DNA of 64,000 bases from contig NZ_BBXC01000032.1 of assembly GCF_001570525.1 (NCBI RefSeq), positions 1 to 64,000 on the forward strand. The letters are read 5' to 3'. This stretch comes from Herbidospora sakaeratensis. Lineage in GTDB: Bacteria; Actinomycetota; Actinomycetes; Streptosporangiales; Streptosporangiaceae. Shown in pieces: positions 36,365-45,143 of this stretch (position 1 is the stretch's first letter; the number at the start of each line of letters is the position of its first letter). Below the pieces are notes generated by a model. That model saw nothing but the letters and a program-made list of their open reading frames with translations. It did not search any database and was not told the DNA's origin. The position numbers and the translations under genes were made by a program.

Positions 36365-38214
36365 GGGTGTCGTCCTCCGAAGTCGGCGCTGAGGCGGATG
36401 TGCGGCACCGGCTCCGGCGGCCGGGTCAGGTCGTGCCGGAACTCGGCCCCCGCCTCGTCGGCGTGCACGGTCGCGAACCCGGCCTCCGGATAGAAACCGG
36501 CCACCCTGCCGTTCTTGGCGGTCCGCCGGTAGGCGGCCCGCACCTCGCGGGCGGCCGAGGCGCGGGCGTGTTCCAGCACCGCGCCCAGCACCGCCTGTTC
36601 GATGCCGCGCGCGAACACCCGGCAGCTCAGCAGGAAGTTCTCCACCCGCAGCACCGCGCCGTCGCGGCGCAGCAGCACCGCGCCCACCAGGCCGTGCTCG
36701 CCGAACCGGTCGGCCGAGGCGATGGCGAGCACGCGGGCGTCCGGGTCGTCGGCCAGGTCGCGCACCTCGGCGGGGGAGAGCCGCCGGGTGGTCAGGTTGA
36801 ACTGGTTGGTGCGCAGCGTGATCTGGGAGACCCGGTCGAGCTGGGCGGGGTCGGCGGGCGCGAGCCGCACCTCGGTGCCGAGTTCGGCCAGGTAGCCGTC
36901 GAGGGAGTCGAAGCCCTCCAGGAAGCCGCGCCGGGCGTCCTCCTCGCGGTAGCGGGCCGGGCGGGCCCGGTCTTCGGAGGTGAGCCGGGGCACGTCGAAC
37001 CAGCCGTCCCGCAGCAGCGCCGCGACGTGCAGCGCCGGTTCGGCGGTGAGGTCGACCACGGCGACGCCGGGCAGTTCGCGCCGCACGAGGCCGCGTTCGA
37101 AGGGGCTGTCGTCGGCGAACACGAAGCTGTCGACGGCCAGGTTGAGGTCGGCGGCGAGCTCGGCGAGGTTGTCGTGCTTGGGCCGCCAGTTGGCCCGCAC
37201 CTGCACGAAGTCGCCGTCGCGCAAGGTCATGCCGGGGTGGTCGCGCAGCACCCCGGCCACCGGCTCGGGGTCGTTCTTGCTGACCGCCGCCACCAGCACG
37301 CCCTGCGAGCCGAGTTGCCGGACCACCCGCTGGAACCGGGTGAACGCCTCGCCCCGGTAGCCCTCGGCCACCTCGATGCCCTCGGGCCCGGCCTCGCCGA
37401 GCACCCCGCCCCAGACGGTCTCGTCGAGGTCGAGCACGAGCACCTTCTTGGCGAGCCCGGCGGCCTGCCGCGCCAGGTGGCCGACCTCCCGCGCGTACGC
37501 CGCGAGCAGGTCGTCGGTCAGGTGGGCCTTGGCGTAGACGCTCTGCCGGGGGTCGCGGGCCCGGATCCCCTCGGCGAGCAGCGGGTCGAGGTCGACGACG
37601 GCCACCTCGGGCCGGTCGAGCCGCAGCAGCCGCGCGTTGGCCTCCCGCCAGGCCGCGCCGAGGGCGGCCCGCTCCCGCCGGTCGAGCAGCTGGGCGGTCA
37701 GCTCGCGGGGCAGCGGGAGCGTGTTGAGCACCAGCGTGGCACCGCGCGCGGTCGCGGCGAACGTCGCGGCGAGCTTCTCGATCAGCGTGACCTTCGCGTC
37801 GAGCACCCGGGCCGCGTCGTCGGCCCGCCAGGGCGGCGGCAACTCGGCGGCGACGATCCCGGGGTCGAGCACGGCCAGCGCGAACGCCGGGCCGCCGGCC
37901 TTCCCGAGCGTGGTGTAGAGCTCGCTCGCGGGGTCGGCCAGGTCGCGCACCCAGGCGTCGAAGTCGGCGAGCGCGACCCCGGCCAGCAGGCCGTGCCGGG
38001 CCAGTTCCACCGCCAGCGCCGGGCGCAGCGCGGCCAGGGTGCCGTGGCCGGTGACGTACAGGGAGACCACGGGCGTGGCCGGATGGGCGGCGAGCACCTC
38101 GGCGGGGTCGAGCCGGGCCAGGAACCTCCCGGCGCGCGGCAGCGCGTCGTCGGGCAGCTCCGCCAGCAGCCCCCGCACCGACGGCCATTCGGCGGCGGGC
38201 GGCAGCTCCGTCAC
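36361..38214 (-). CDS. abyA2: FkbH-like glyceryl-S-ACP synthase (HAD phosphatase plus GNAT-like domain)
   Basis: A 617-residue FkbH-family protein. An N-terminal part of about 240 residues precedes the HAD domain (VLVLDLDETVWGGVLGE near 250), whose Asp pair performs the phosphatase chemistry; SKNDPEPV and ADDSPFERG are further HAD motifs. The C-terminal 180 residues resemble an acetyltransferase fold (TLRTNQFNLTTRRL). The enzyme takes 1,3-bisphosphoglycerate, removes phosphate and loads glyceryl onto the discrete ACP. I start it at GTG 38214 because it overlaps the KASIII stop as GTGA, matching the cassette pattern. This gene is a hallmark of spirotetronate and related glyceryl-derived polyketides. 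Confidence 0.95.
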   Translation of the reverse strand: MTELPPAAEWPSVRGLLAELPDDALPRAGRFLARLDPAEVLAAHPATPVVSLYVTGHGTLAALRPALAVELARHGLLAGVALADFDAWVRDLADPASELYTTLGKAGGPAFALAVLDPGIVAAELPPPWRADDAARVLDAKVTLIEKLAATFAATARGATLVLNTLPLPRELTAQLLDRRERAALGAAWREANARLLRLDRPEVAVVDLDPLLAEGIRARDPRQSVYAKAHLTDDLLAAYAREVGHLARQAAGLAKKVLVLDLDETVWGGVLGEAGPEGIEVAEGYRGEAFTRFQRVVRQLGSQGVLVAAVSKNDPEPVAGVLRDHPGMTLRDGDFVQVRANWRPKHDNLAELAADLNLAVDSFVFADDSPFERGLVRRELPGVAVVDLTAEPALHVAALLRDGWFDVPRLTSEDRARPARYREEDARRGFLEGFDSLDGYLAELGTEVRLAPADPAQLDRVSQITLRTNQFNLTTRRLSPAEVRDLADDPDARVLAIASADRFGEHGLVGAVLLRRDGAVLRVENFLLSCRVFARGIEQAVLGAVLEHARASAAREVRAAYRRTAKNGRVAGFYPEAGFATVHADEAGAEFRHDLTRPPEPVPHIRLSADFGGRHP

Positions 38215-39233
38215 GACGCGACCCCTTCCAGCGCGAACCCGGCCTTGATCCACTTGCTCGACTCGATCGACACCCCGATCGCCCGATCGCCGGGGGACAA
38301 CGCGGCCAGCGCCCGCTCCAGCTGCAGGAACACGATGGCGTTGCCGCAGTTCCCGGCGTGGTCGACGACGGAGACCTCGCGGGCGGCGGGCAGCGCCAGC
38401 CGGTCGGTGATCAGCCGAGTCATCCGGCCCGACAACTGCGGCGGCAGCACCAGGTCGACGTCGCGGTCGGTCCAGCCGACCGTGCGCAGCAGTTCGAGCA
38501 GCACCTCCTCGGTCATCTCGGGCACGTGCTTCTCGATCGCCTTGTAGTCCTCGGTCGCGGCCGGGCGGTCGTCGTGGCGGTCGGCCGGGCCGAACCACTC
38601 CAGCACCGCGCCGGGCTCCCGGCCCAGGCCGACCAGGCGGGTGAACAACGCCCGCACCCGCGCCGACCCGGGCCGGGCGTCGGCCGACACCACGGCCGCG
38701 CCCGCGGCGTCGCCGAACAGCACGTAGTTGACCAGCTCGGCCGGGGCCGCCCTGGTCAGGTCGCGGGTCACGTCGTAGAAGCGGGCGATGACGTCGCCGC
38801 CGAGCACCAGCACCGTGCGGGTCTCCCCGGCCAGCAGCAGCTGCCGGGCCACGTCGAGCACCTGGACGGCCCCCGAGCAGCCCGACTGCAGCTGGAAGGT
38901 GCGCACCTGGTCGATGCCTAGCCGGTCGGCCACCACGTTCACGGTGGCCGGCATCAGCCGGTCGGGGGTCGCGGTGCCCAGCACGACCGCGTCCACCTCG
39001 CCCGCCGTCACGCCCGCCGCCGCCAGGGCGCGGGCCCCGGCGTCGGCGGCCAGGTCGGCCAGGGTCGTGGTGACCTTGCCCGACTCCAGGTCGAGCGCGA
39101 GGTGGCGGGCGTCCGTGCCGATGAACGCCGCCACCCACTGCTCCCACAACGCGTCCATGCCGAAGCGGCGGGCCAGCGCGGCGTTGTCGACGGGCGGGCC
39201 GGGCAGCGCCGAGGCGGCCGAGAGGATGTGCAT
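38211..39233 (-). CDS. abyA1: KASIII-like condensing enzyme for tetronate formation (AbyA1-like)
   Basis: A 340-residue FabH-fold protein. The nucleophile Cys is in LQSGCSGAVQVLD, the Asn region reads DHAGNCGNA, and FGDAAGAAVV is the family glycine loop. The place where FabH has PHQ reads LPPQLSG, so the usual catalytic His is not there. In tetronate pathways this enzyme joins glyceryl-ACP to the PKS-bound beta-ketoacyl chain and helps form the C-C and C-O bonds of the ring, rather than starting fatty acids. It follows the cyclase gene by 4 nt and leads the FkbH-ACP-acyltransferase-hydrolase run. Confidence 0.93.
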   Translation of the reverse strand: MHILSAASALPGPPVDNAALARRFGMDALWEQWVAAFIGTDARHLALDLESGKVTTTLADLAADAGARALAAAGVTAGEVDAVVLGTATPDRLMPATVNVVADRLGIDQVRTFQLQSGCSGAVQVLDVARQLLLAGETRTVLVLGGDVIARFYDVTRDLTRAAPAELVNYVLFGDAAGAAVVSADARPGSARVRALFTRLVGLGREPGAVLEWFGPADRHDDRPAATEDYKAIEKHVPEMTEEVLLELLRTVGWTDRDVDLVLPPQLSGRMTRLITDRLALPAAREVSVVDHAGNCGNAIVFLQLERALAALSPGDRAIGVSIESSKWIKAGFALEGVAS

Positions 39234-39237
39234 CGGC

Positions 39238-39642
39238 TCAGCCGGCGAGCAGGATGCGCGCCTCTGCCGAGGCCCGCACGCCGGTCATGCGCCAGGTGCG
39301 GAACCCGGTGAGGCCCTCGTACCGGCCGCCGGTGCCGGTGGCCGGGTAGTAGACCCACTCGCTGGTCCGCACGTCGTTGAAGTCGGCCCAGCCCTCGGCG
39401 TGGATGGTGCCGTCGGTCAGCGTGATGTCCTCGGTGTAGTAGGTCATCAGGCCGCCGTCGCCGGGGCGCACGTACTCGATGCGGAACGAGCCGTGGGAGG
39501 TGCCCAGGAGGGTGCCGTCCTCGTCGTAGATCTCGTCGTCGAACGTGCCGGTCTGCCCGATCTGCGGGTCGGCGACCGTGACGTCGTCGACCACCTTCAC
39601 CACGATCTCCTTGGGCGCGCGGATCACGATCTGCTCGGCCAT
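39238..39642 (-). CDS. abyU: AbyU-like spirotetronate cyclase ([4+2] cyclase, allene-oxide-cyclase-like barrel)
   Basis: A 134-residue beta-barrel protein closely matching the abyssomicin cyclase AbyU as I remember it, e.g. EIVVKVVDDV, GSFRIEYVRP, EGWADFNDVRTSEWV, and FRTWRMTGVR near the end. AbyU folds the linear tetronate triene and joins the terminal diene to the exocyclic methylene, giving the spiro-cyclohexene. The barrel interior Tyr/Trp residues occur in MTYYTEDITL and TWRM. The start is ATG 39642, with AGAGGA upstream; a longer frame into the RHS stop lacks support. No signal peptide. It lies 17 nt after the RHS gene and 4 nt before the KASIII gene. This is the strongest single marker for an abyssomicin-type product. 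Confidence 0.95.
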   Translation of the reverse strand: MAEQIVIRAPKEIVVKVVDDVTVADPQIGQTGTFDDEIYDEDGTLLGTSHGSFRIEYVRPGDGGLMTYYTEDITLTDGTIHAEGWADFNDVRTSEWVYYPATGTGGRYEGLTGFRTWRMTGVRASAEARILLAG

Positions 39643-39659
39643 GATGAGGTCCTCTCTCG

Positions 39660-42170
39660 TCAGTCCAGGGAAAAACGGGCCGGGGGTTCGCCCGCGATCA
39701 GGGGGATGCGGTCGCCCGCGCACTCCGGCAGCGGAGGCTCCGGCGGGCCCGGGAAGAAGCGCTCGACCGGGTGACCGGCCAGCACGGCCCAGAAGTCGTG
39801 CCGGGCCGGGGTTCCGGTGTTGACGGGGTCGTTGTCGCGGAAGGTGTAGGGCGCGTAGGCGCGGCGGCGCGGGTCGGGCTGGGTGAAACGGCCCCAGTAG
39901 CCGTTGTAGAGGTGGTCGTCGAGCACGTGCGCGCTGCGCAGCAGCTGGTAGGCGCCCAGGAACCGCAGCGGGTTCAGGGCGGCGGCCGGGCCCTCGGCGG
40001 TGACCGCGCCGTGGGGGGTGTAGCGGTAGCGGGCGGTGATCTCGCCGTCGGGGCCGACCAGGGCCAGCACCGAGCCGCGGTGGTCGGTCACGATCCAGTG
40101 GTGCTGCCCGCCGGGGGCCGTCAGGGCGATCGGCGTGCCATCGGGAAGGCGCACCAGGTCGGTGGGCGCGCCGTCGTCGACGACGCGGAGCAGCCCGAGC
40201 TCCGACCAGGTCAGCACGTGGGTGACGGTCCGGCCGTCGACGGTGGTCTCGGTGATGCGACGGGGGGTGCGCTGGTCGAGGCCGTCGTAGGAGACGTCCA
40301 CGACCCGGACCCCGCCGAAGACGCCGGTGAGGGTCTGGCGGGTGGGGCTGTAGGCGAACGAGCCGGTCGGGTTCACCTCCTCGACGAAGTCGCCCGCGCC
40401 GTCGTAGGTGAACTCGGTGTCGCCGAAGCGGGTCACCTGCCCGGCCGCGTTCAGCGTGAAGGCCACCTGGCCCAGCCGGACCAGGTTGTTGGCGCGGTCG
40501 TAGGCGTACTCGGTCTCGCCCGCCCTGATCAGGCGGCCGAGGCCGTCGTAGGCGTGGTCGACGGTCTCGCCGTCGAGTTCGGCGGTGCGCAGCAGGCCGC
40601 CCTCGTAGGCGTACCGGGTGGTCAGGCGCGGCCGCCCGTCGGGGCCGCGCACGGTGAGCGCGGTGCGGCGGCCCGACGCGTCGTGCTCGATCTCCTGTAC
40701 GGCCGCCCCCAGGTCGACCCGGACCAGCCGGCCGGCGGCGTCATGGGTGAGCCGGGCGACGTGCCCGGCCGGGGTGGTGACCGTCGCGGGCCGCCCCTGC
40801 TCGTCGTGGGTGTAGGACGTGGTGCCGCCCTCGGTGGTGACGGCGAGCAGGTCGCCGTCGGGGGAGTGTTCGTAGCGCACCTCCTCGTCCGGCTCGCCGT
40901 CGGCGGTGCGGACCGACCGGCTGATCCGGGGACCGCGGCCGGTCTGGGCCCACGTGTGGGCCCGCGACCAGCCGGGGCCGGAGCGGCGGGTGACCCGGCC
41001 CAGGCCGTCGTGGGAGAACGCGGCCAGGACCGTGCCGGTCGCCTCGTCGACGACCTCGGTCAGGCGGCCGGCCGGGTCGTGCCGGTAGCCGACCGTACGG
41101 CCGTCGCCGCCGGTGACGGCGGTGACGCGCGACAGGCCGTCATAGGCGTACCGGACCGGGCCGAGCGGCGCGGGCGGGGTGACCGAGGTCAGGTTCCCGG
41201 CGGCGTCGTAGCCGAAGGAGGTGGTGTGGCCGTTGCCGTCGGTGCAGGTCAGCAGGCGGCCGTGCACCGGGTGGTAGGTGCGGATGTCGAGGGGTTCGTC
41301 CCGGCCGGGCACCAGGGCGCGCACCGGGCGGCCCTGCTCGTCGGCGTCCAGCCGCAGTTCGCGGCCGGCCGGGTCGCGCAGGACGGTGCGCGGCCCGTAC
41401 TCGGCGCGGCTCTCCTCGCCGGTCGGCAGCCGCAGCGTGGTCAGCCGCCCCTCGGGGTCGTATTCGCGGGTGACAGTGTTGCCGAGGGAGTCGGTCTCCT
41501 CGTGCAGGAGGTCGTCGCCGGTCCAGGCCCAGCGGCGGCCGTCGCCGAGCCCGGTCAGCCGGCCCTTCTCGTCGAACTCGTGGGTGCTCACCCGCCCGGC
41601 GGTGTCGGTCACCGTCGTGCGGCCCGGGGAGTAGGCGAAGGCGAGCCGGCCGCCGCCCCAGTCGAGCCCGGTCACCGCCCGGCCCTCATAGGTGAAGGTC
41701 AGCGTGCCGCCGGCCGGGTCCTCGACGGCGGTCAGGCGGTCGTCGTCGTCCCAGCGGAACAGGGTCGCGGCCCCGGCGGCGTCGGTGTGCCGGACGGGGC
41801 GGCCGGCCAGGTCGTACAGGAAGAAGGCGCCCTGCGCCCCGAGCGGGTCGACGATCTTCGTGATCAGGCCGCCGGTGTCGAGGTGCAGGGTGACGACGCG
41901 GCCCTGGTCGTCGATGACGACGGGTTCGCCGGTCCGCCCCCGCGTCGGCGCGGGGTCGAGCCGCCAGCCCGGGCCGAGCCCGGCGTCGTGCCGGGAGTCG
42001 CCCCGGTACTCCCGGACGAGCCGCAGATGGGTGCGGGCGCCGGCGACCACCAGGTCGAGCCGGCGCACGACCGGCGTGCCGTCGCGCAGGTCGACCAGCA
42101 CCTCGGCGGAGTCGCCGAGCGGCACGCGCCGGACGGCGTGGCGGGCGTGGACGTCCCGGAGTGTGGACAC
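39660..42170 (-). CDS. RHS/YD-repeat protein within the tetronate operon
   Basis: About 836 residues, mostly YD repeats such as GRLTEVVDEATG, GLGRVTRRSG and YDGLGRLIRAGETEYAYD, ending in the RHS core motif YNGYWGRFTQPDP. Only about 60 residues follow, so there is no recognisable C-terminal toxin. No signal peptide or membrane segment is visible. RHS proteins form hollow beta-cages; here the gene heads the operon that encodes the cyclase and tetronate enzymes, so a role in or around biosynthesis or export is possible, but its function is unknown. I choose GTG 42170 (GAGGGG 10 nt upstream) because the CTTTAG motif would otherwise sit only 15 nt before the alternative ATG at 42212. I have a weak memory of an Rhs-type gene in other abyssomicin clusters but cannot confirm it. 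Confidence 0.88.
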   Translation of the reverse strand: MSTLRDVHARHAVRRVPLGDSAEVLVDLRDGTPVVRRLDLVVAGARTHLRLVREYRGDSRHDAGLGPGWRLDPAPTRGRTGEPVVIDDQGRVVTLHLDTGGLITKIVDPLGAQGAFFLYDLAGRPVRHTDAAGAATLFRWDDDDRLTAVEDPAGGTLTFTYEGRAVTGLDWGGGRLAFAYSPGRTTVTDTAGRVSTHEFDEKGRLTGLGDGRRWAWTGDDLLHEETDSLGNTVTREYDPEGRLTTLRLPTGEESRAEYGPRTVLRDPAGRELRLDADEQGRPVRALVPGRDEPLDIRTYHPVHGRLLTCTDGNGHTTSFGYDAAGNLTSVTPPAPLGPVRYAYDGLSRVTAVTGGDGRTVGYRHDPAGRLTEVVDEATGTVLAAFSHDGLGRVTRRSGPGWSRAHTWAQTGRGPRISRSVRTADGEPDEEVRYEHSPDGDLLAVTTEGGTTSYTHDEQGRPATVTTPAGHVARLTHDAAGRLVRVDLGAAVQEIEHDASGRRTALTVRGPDGRPRLTTRYAYEGGLLRTAELDGETVDHAYDGLGRLIRAGETEYAYDRANNLVRLGQVAFTLNAAGQVTRFGDTEFTYDGAGDFVEEVNPTGSFAYSPTRQTLTGVFGGVRVVDVSYDGLDQRTPRRITETTVDGRTVTHVLTWSELGLLRVVDDGAPTDLVRLPDGTPIALTAPGGQHHWIVTDHRGSVLALVGPDGEITARYRYTPHGAVTAEGPAAALNPLRFLGAYQLLRSAHVLDDHLYNGYWGRFTQPDPRRRAYAPYTFRDNDPVNTGTPARHDFWAVLAGHPVERFFPGPPEPPLPECAGDRIPLIAGEPPARFSLD

Positions 42171-42446
42171 AGGCTGCTCACCCCTCGAATGGGCCGGATC
42201 GGCGAGCCTCATCTTTGGCCCCGCTTCTAAAGCGCCACTTAACGCCCCCAGAATCCGGTTCGCGGCAGTTTGCCGGAATGTGTCGTGCCCGGTCAGCGGG
42301 CGAACGGGCGTCGTCGCGGCGATTCCGGGCGGTGCCGAAACGTGGATTCTGATGGTGCGTTAATCGGGCTGGCCGCGATGGTTGGTTATGCTATTCCCTA
42401 ATTCCAGTAGGTTTTGTATAGAAAACCTGGGGAGGCTTCCGCGAAG
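42171..42446. promoter_or_regulatory. Divergent promoter region between the RHS-led operon and the LuxR gene
   Basis: About 276 bp relatively AT-rich for this DNA. It carries the CTTTAG motif on the minus strand (42232-42227; TTAAG-N5-CTTTAGA) facing the RHS operon, a short CGGCA/TGCCG inverted repeat near 42262, and a perfect 7-bp-arm palindrome just before the LuxR start. Both directions are probably controlled here. Confidence 0.5.
42409..42428. promoter_or_regulatory. Perfect inverted repeat upstream of the LuxR gene
   Basis: AGGTTTT and AAAACCT flank GTATAG, all seven arm positions pairing. It ends 18 nt before the chosen ATG, so it overlaps the leader or core promoter. Autoregulation by the LuxR dimer is a fair guess; an RNA hairpin is the alternative. 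Confidence 0.5.
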
Positions 42447-45143
42447 ATGACGGTCACCGTTCGTGCTCATGAGATCCGGCGCCCCGCCCTCGTCAGAGAC
42501 CTGGAGTTCGACCGCCTGACCCATCTCGTCCGGGCCGCGCGCGACCGCCACGGCCGGGTCGCCGAACTGACCGGCGACCCCGGCGCGGGCAAGTCGTGGT
42601 TGCTCGGCGGCCTCGCCGGGGAGGCCCGCCGCGACGGCGTCACGGTGCTGGCGGGCCGCTGCTCCGAAGCGGGCGCCGAGCAGCCCTTCCACCCCTTCCT
42701 CCAGGCTCTGGCCACCTGGCGCGGGCCCGGCGGCCGCATCGTGCCCGCCGCCGCCGCGCTGATCGACGTGCTCGGCTGCGCGGGGGAGGCCGAGACCGCC
42801 TCGTTCGCCGGCCGCCACCGGCTCTTCGTCACGGTGCGCCGGGGGCTGGCCGACTGCCTGGCCGCCGCGCCCGGCGACGTGCTGCTGCTGCTCGACGACG
42901 TCCACTGGGCCGACCCGATGTCCGTCGCGCTGCTGGAGATGCTCATCCGGCGGCCCGTCGACGGCCCTCTGACGACCGTCGTCGCGCACCGCCCGCGCCA
43001 GTCGCCGGTCAGGCTGCGCTCGGTGCTCGACCTCGGCGGCGTCGCCTCGGTCGCGCTCGGCCCGCTGAGCCACGGGCAGTCGGCCCTGCTGCTCGACGGC
43101 GTCGACCTCGCCGCGGTCCGGGGCCTGCATGACGACGCGGTGGGCAACCCCCTCTACCTGACGGCGCTGGCCGGCCTCCCGGCCGACGACGGCGGCCCCT
43201 GGACCCGCGGCAGCCTCGGCGCCCGGCTGCTGGCCGAGACCGAGCCGCTGCCGGGGGAGGCCCGGCTGGTGCTCGACGCCGCGGCCGTGCTCGGCGACGT
43301 CGTCGACGTCGTCGCGGTGGCCGCCGTGGCCGTGGTCGACCGCGACGTCGCCTGCCGGGTGCTGACCGAACTCCGGCGGCGCGACCTGATCCGGCCCGTC
43401 CCCGGCAGCCCCGGCACCCTCACCTTCCGCCACCGGCTCGTCCGGCTCGCCCTGTACGCCGCCGTCGACCCCTGCTGGCGGTCGGCGGCGCACGGCAGGG
43501 CCGCCCGGCACCTGTCGGCCACCGGCGCGCCGCCCGCCGAGGTGGCCCGGCACGCCGAACGCTCCGGGATCCTCTCCGCCGACCCCGGGCTGCTGACGGC
43601 CGCCGTCCACGACGCGCTGCGCAACGGCCGTCCGGCGGAGGCCGCCCACTGGGTGAGCTCGGCGCTGCGGGCGCACCGCGCCCACGGCGGCGAACCCGGC
43701 CCCGAGTCGTGGCGGCCGGTCGTCCGGGCGCTGGCGGCCACCGGCGACGCCGCCGGGGTGCGCGAGCTGGCCCGGCAGGTGCTCGGCGGCCCGGCCGGGG
43801 CCCGCTCCGTCGCCTTCCTGTCGTCGGTGACGGCCGCGCTCGGCGACGCGGGCGAGGCCCAGGCGCTCGTGCTGGCCGAACTGACCGCGTGCGGTGACGC
43901 CGACCCGGCCGCCCGCGCGCTGCTCCAGGTGCAGGCGCAACTCGCCAAGGTGCTGGCCGGGCAGGTCCCGGCGCGTGCCGACGTCGAGGCGCTGGCCAGG
44001 AACGCCGCGTACGAGGACGACCTCACCGGGGCGGGCCGGCTGGCCCTGCTCGGCATGTGCAGGGTCATCGGCGGCCACCCCACCGGGGCCGCCGAACCGC
44101 TGCGGGCCGCCGCCCGGCTCCTCGACGGGCGGGAGACGCCGGCCGGCTCCCGCGAGGCCGCGCACCTGCTCGTGCTGGCGTGGGCCGAGGCCCTCATGGG
44201 CTGGTACGACCAGGCCCGCGCGCACGCCGAACGCGCCCTGTCGGGGGCCCGCGAACGCGGCGAGGCCCACCTGATGGCCCCGCTGCTCGGCACCCTGGGC
44301 TACGTCCACTACCACCGGGGCCGCCCGGCCGACGCGCACGCCGTCTCGCTGGAGGCCCGGTCGGTCGCCCACCGCATCGGCCGCGACGACCACGTCGGCC
44401 TGGCCGACGCGCTGATCGCCGCCTCCTGGGCCCGGCTCGGCCGCCCCACCCTGCCGACCGGCCGCGGCGACCACCTCGTCGCGGCCAGGACCCCGATCAA
44501 CGCCCTGCTGTTCGCCGAGGCCGCGCTGACCGGCGGCGAACCCGGCCGCGCGCTGGCCGTGCTGCTCCCGCACGAGCCGGAGCCGGGCGACCTGCCCGAG
44601 CAGGTGCCCGAGCCGGTCCAGGTCTACGCGGCCTGGTGCTACGAGCTGCTGGCCGCCGCGACCCTGCGCGCCGACGACGGCCCGCCCGCCCGCGTCGCCC
44701 GCTGGGCCGAGGCCGCCGCCGACGCCGCGCTCGCCGTCGGCCTGCCGGAAGCGGCCGGATACGCCCTGCTCGCCAAGGGCCACGCGCTCGCGCACGCCCG
44801 CCGGTGGGAACCGGCCGCCCGCTGCTACGAGGACGCGCTGGCCCTCCTCGGCGACGGCCCGCCGGGCGGCGCGCGGGCCCGGGACCTCGCGCGCGCGGCC
44901 GTCCACCAGGCGTCCCCCGGCCCGCAGGCCGGGCTGAACGAGCTCACCTCACGGGAGCGGGAGGTCGCCGACCTGGCGGGCGAGGGGCTGAAGACCAAGG
45001 ACATCGCCGAACGGCTGCGCATCAGCCCCCGCACGGTCGACGTCCACCTCAACCGCATCTACGCCAAGCTCGGCGTCGGCTCCCGTGCCGCGCTGGTGCG
45101 CCTGCTCAGCGTGTCGGAACCGGCCGGACCAGGTCCGCGATGA
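42447..45143 (+). CDS. LAL-type LuxR transcriptional regulator
   Basis: An 898-residue large ATP-binding LuxR regulator. Walker A is GDPGAGKSW at about 43-51, Walker B is LLLLDDVHW at about 147-155, followed by a long TPR-like helical part. The C-terminal LuxR helix-turn-helix (about 833-888) begins LTSREREVADLAGEGLKTKD and includes ISPRTVDVHLNRIYAKLGV. LAL proteins are usual pathway activators in macrolide clusters; abyssomicin clusters also have one. I use ATG 42447 with GGGGAGG upstream, not the TTG at 42414 inside the palindrome. It is divergent from the RHS-led operon, which is a likely target. Its 3' end overlaps the convergent thioesterase gene by 38 nt. Confidence 0.93.
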   Translation: MTVTVRAHEIRRPALVRDLEFDRLTHLVRAARDRHGRVAELTGDPGAGKSWLLGGLAGEARRDGVTVLAGRCSEAGAEQPFHPFLQALATWRGPGGRIVPAAAALIDVLGCAGEAETASFAGRHRLFVTVRRGLADCLAAAPGDVLLLLDDVHWADPMSVALLEMLIRRPVDGPLTTVVAHRPRQSPVRLRSVLDLGGVASVALGPLSHGQSALLLDGVDLAAVRGLHDDAVGNPLYLTALAGLPADDGGPWTRGSLGARLLAETEPLPGEARLVLDAAAVLGDVVDVVAVAAVAVVDRDVACRVLTELRRRDLIRPVPGSPGTLTFRHRLVRLALYAAVDPCWRSAAHGRAARHLSATGAPPAEVARHAERSGILSADPGLLTAAVHDALRNGRPAEAAHWVSSALRAHRAHGGEPGPESWRPVVRALAATGDAAGVRELARQVLGGPAGARSVAFLSSVTAALGDAGEAQALVLAELTACGDADPAARALLQVQAQLAKVLAGQVPARADVEALARNAAYEDDLTGAGRLALLGMCRVIGGHPTGAAEPLRAAARLLDGRETPAGSREAAHLLVLAWAEALMGWYDQARAHAERALSGARERGEAHLMAPLLGTLGYVHYHRGRPADAHAVSLEARSVAHRIGRDDHVGLADALIAASWARLGRPTLPTGRGDHLVAARTPINALLFAEAALTGGEPGRALAVLLPHEPEPGDLPEQVPEPVQVYAAWCYELLAAATLRADDGPPARVARWAEAAADAALAVGLPEAAGYALLAKGHALAHARRWEPAARCYEDALALLGDGPPGGARARDLARAAVHQASPGPQAGLNELTSREREVADLAGEGLKTKDIAERLRISPRTVDVHLNRIYAKLGVGSRAALVRLLSVSEPAGPGPR

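Noticed and set aside
42414-42446. TTG start for the LuxR regulator
   Set aside because: It falls inside the palindrome and has no ribosome site; ATG 42447 has GGGGAGG upstream and starts nearer the ATPase domain.
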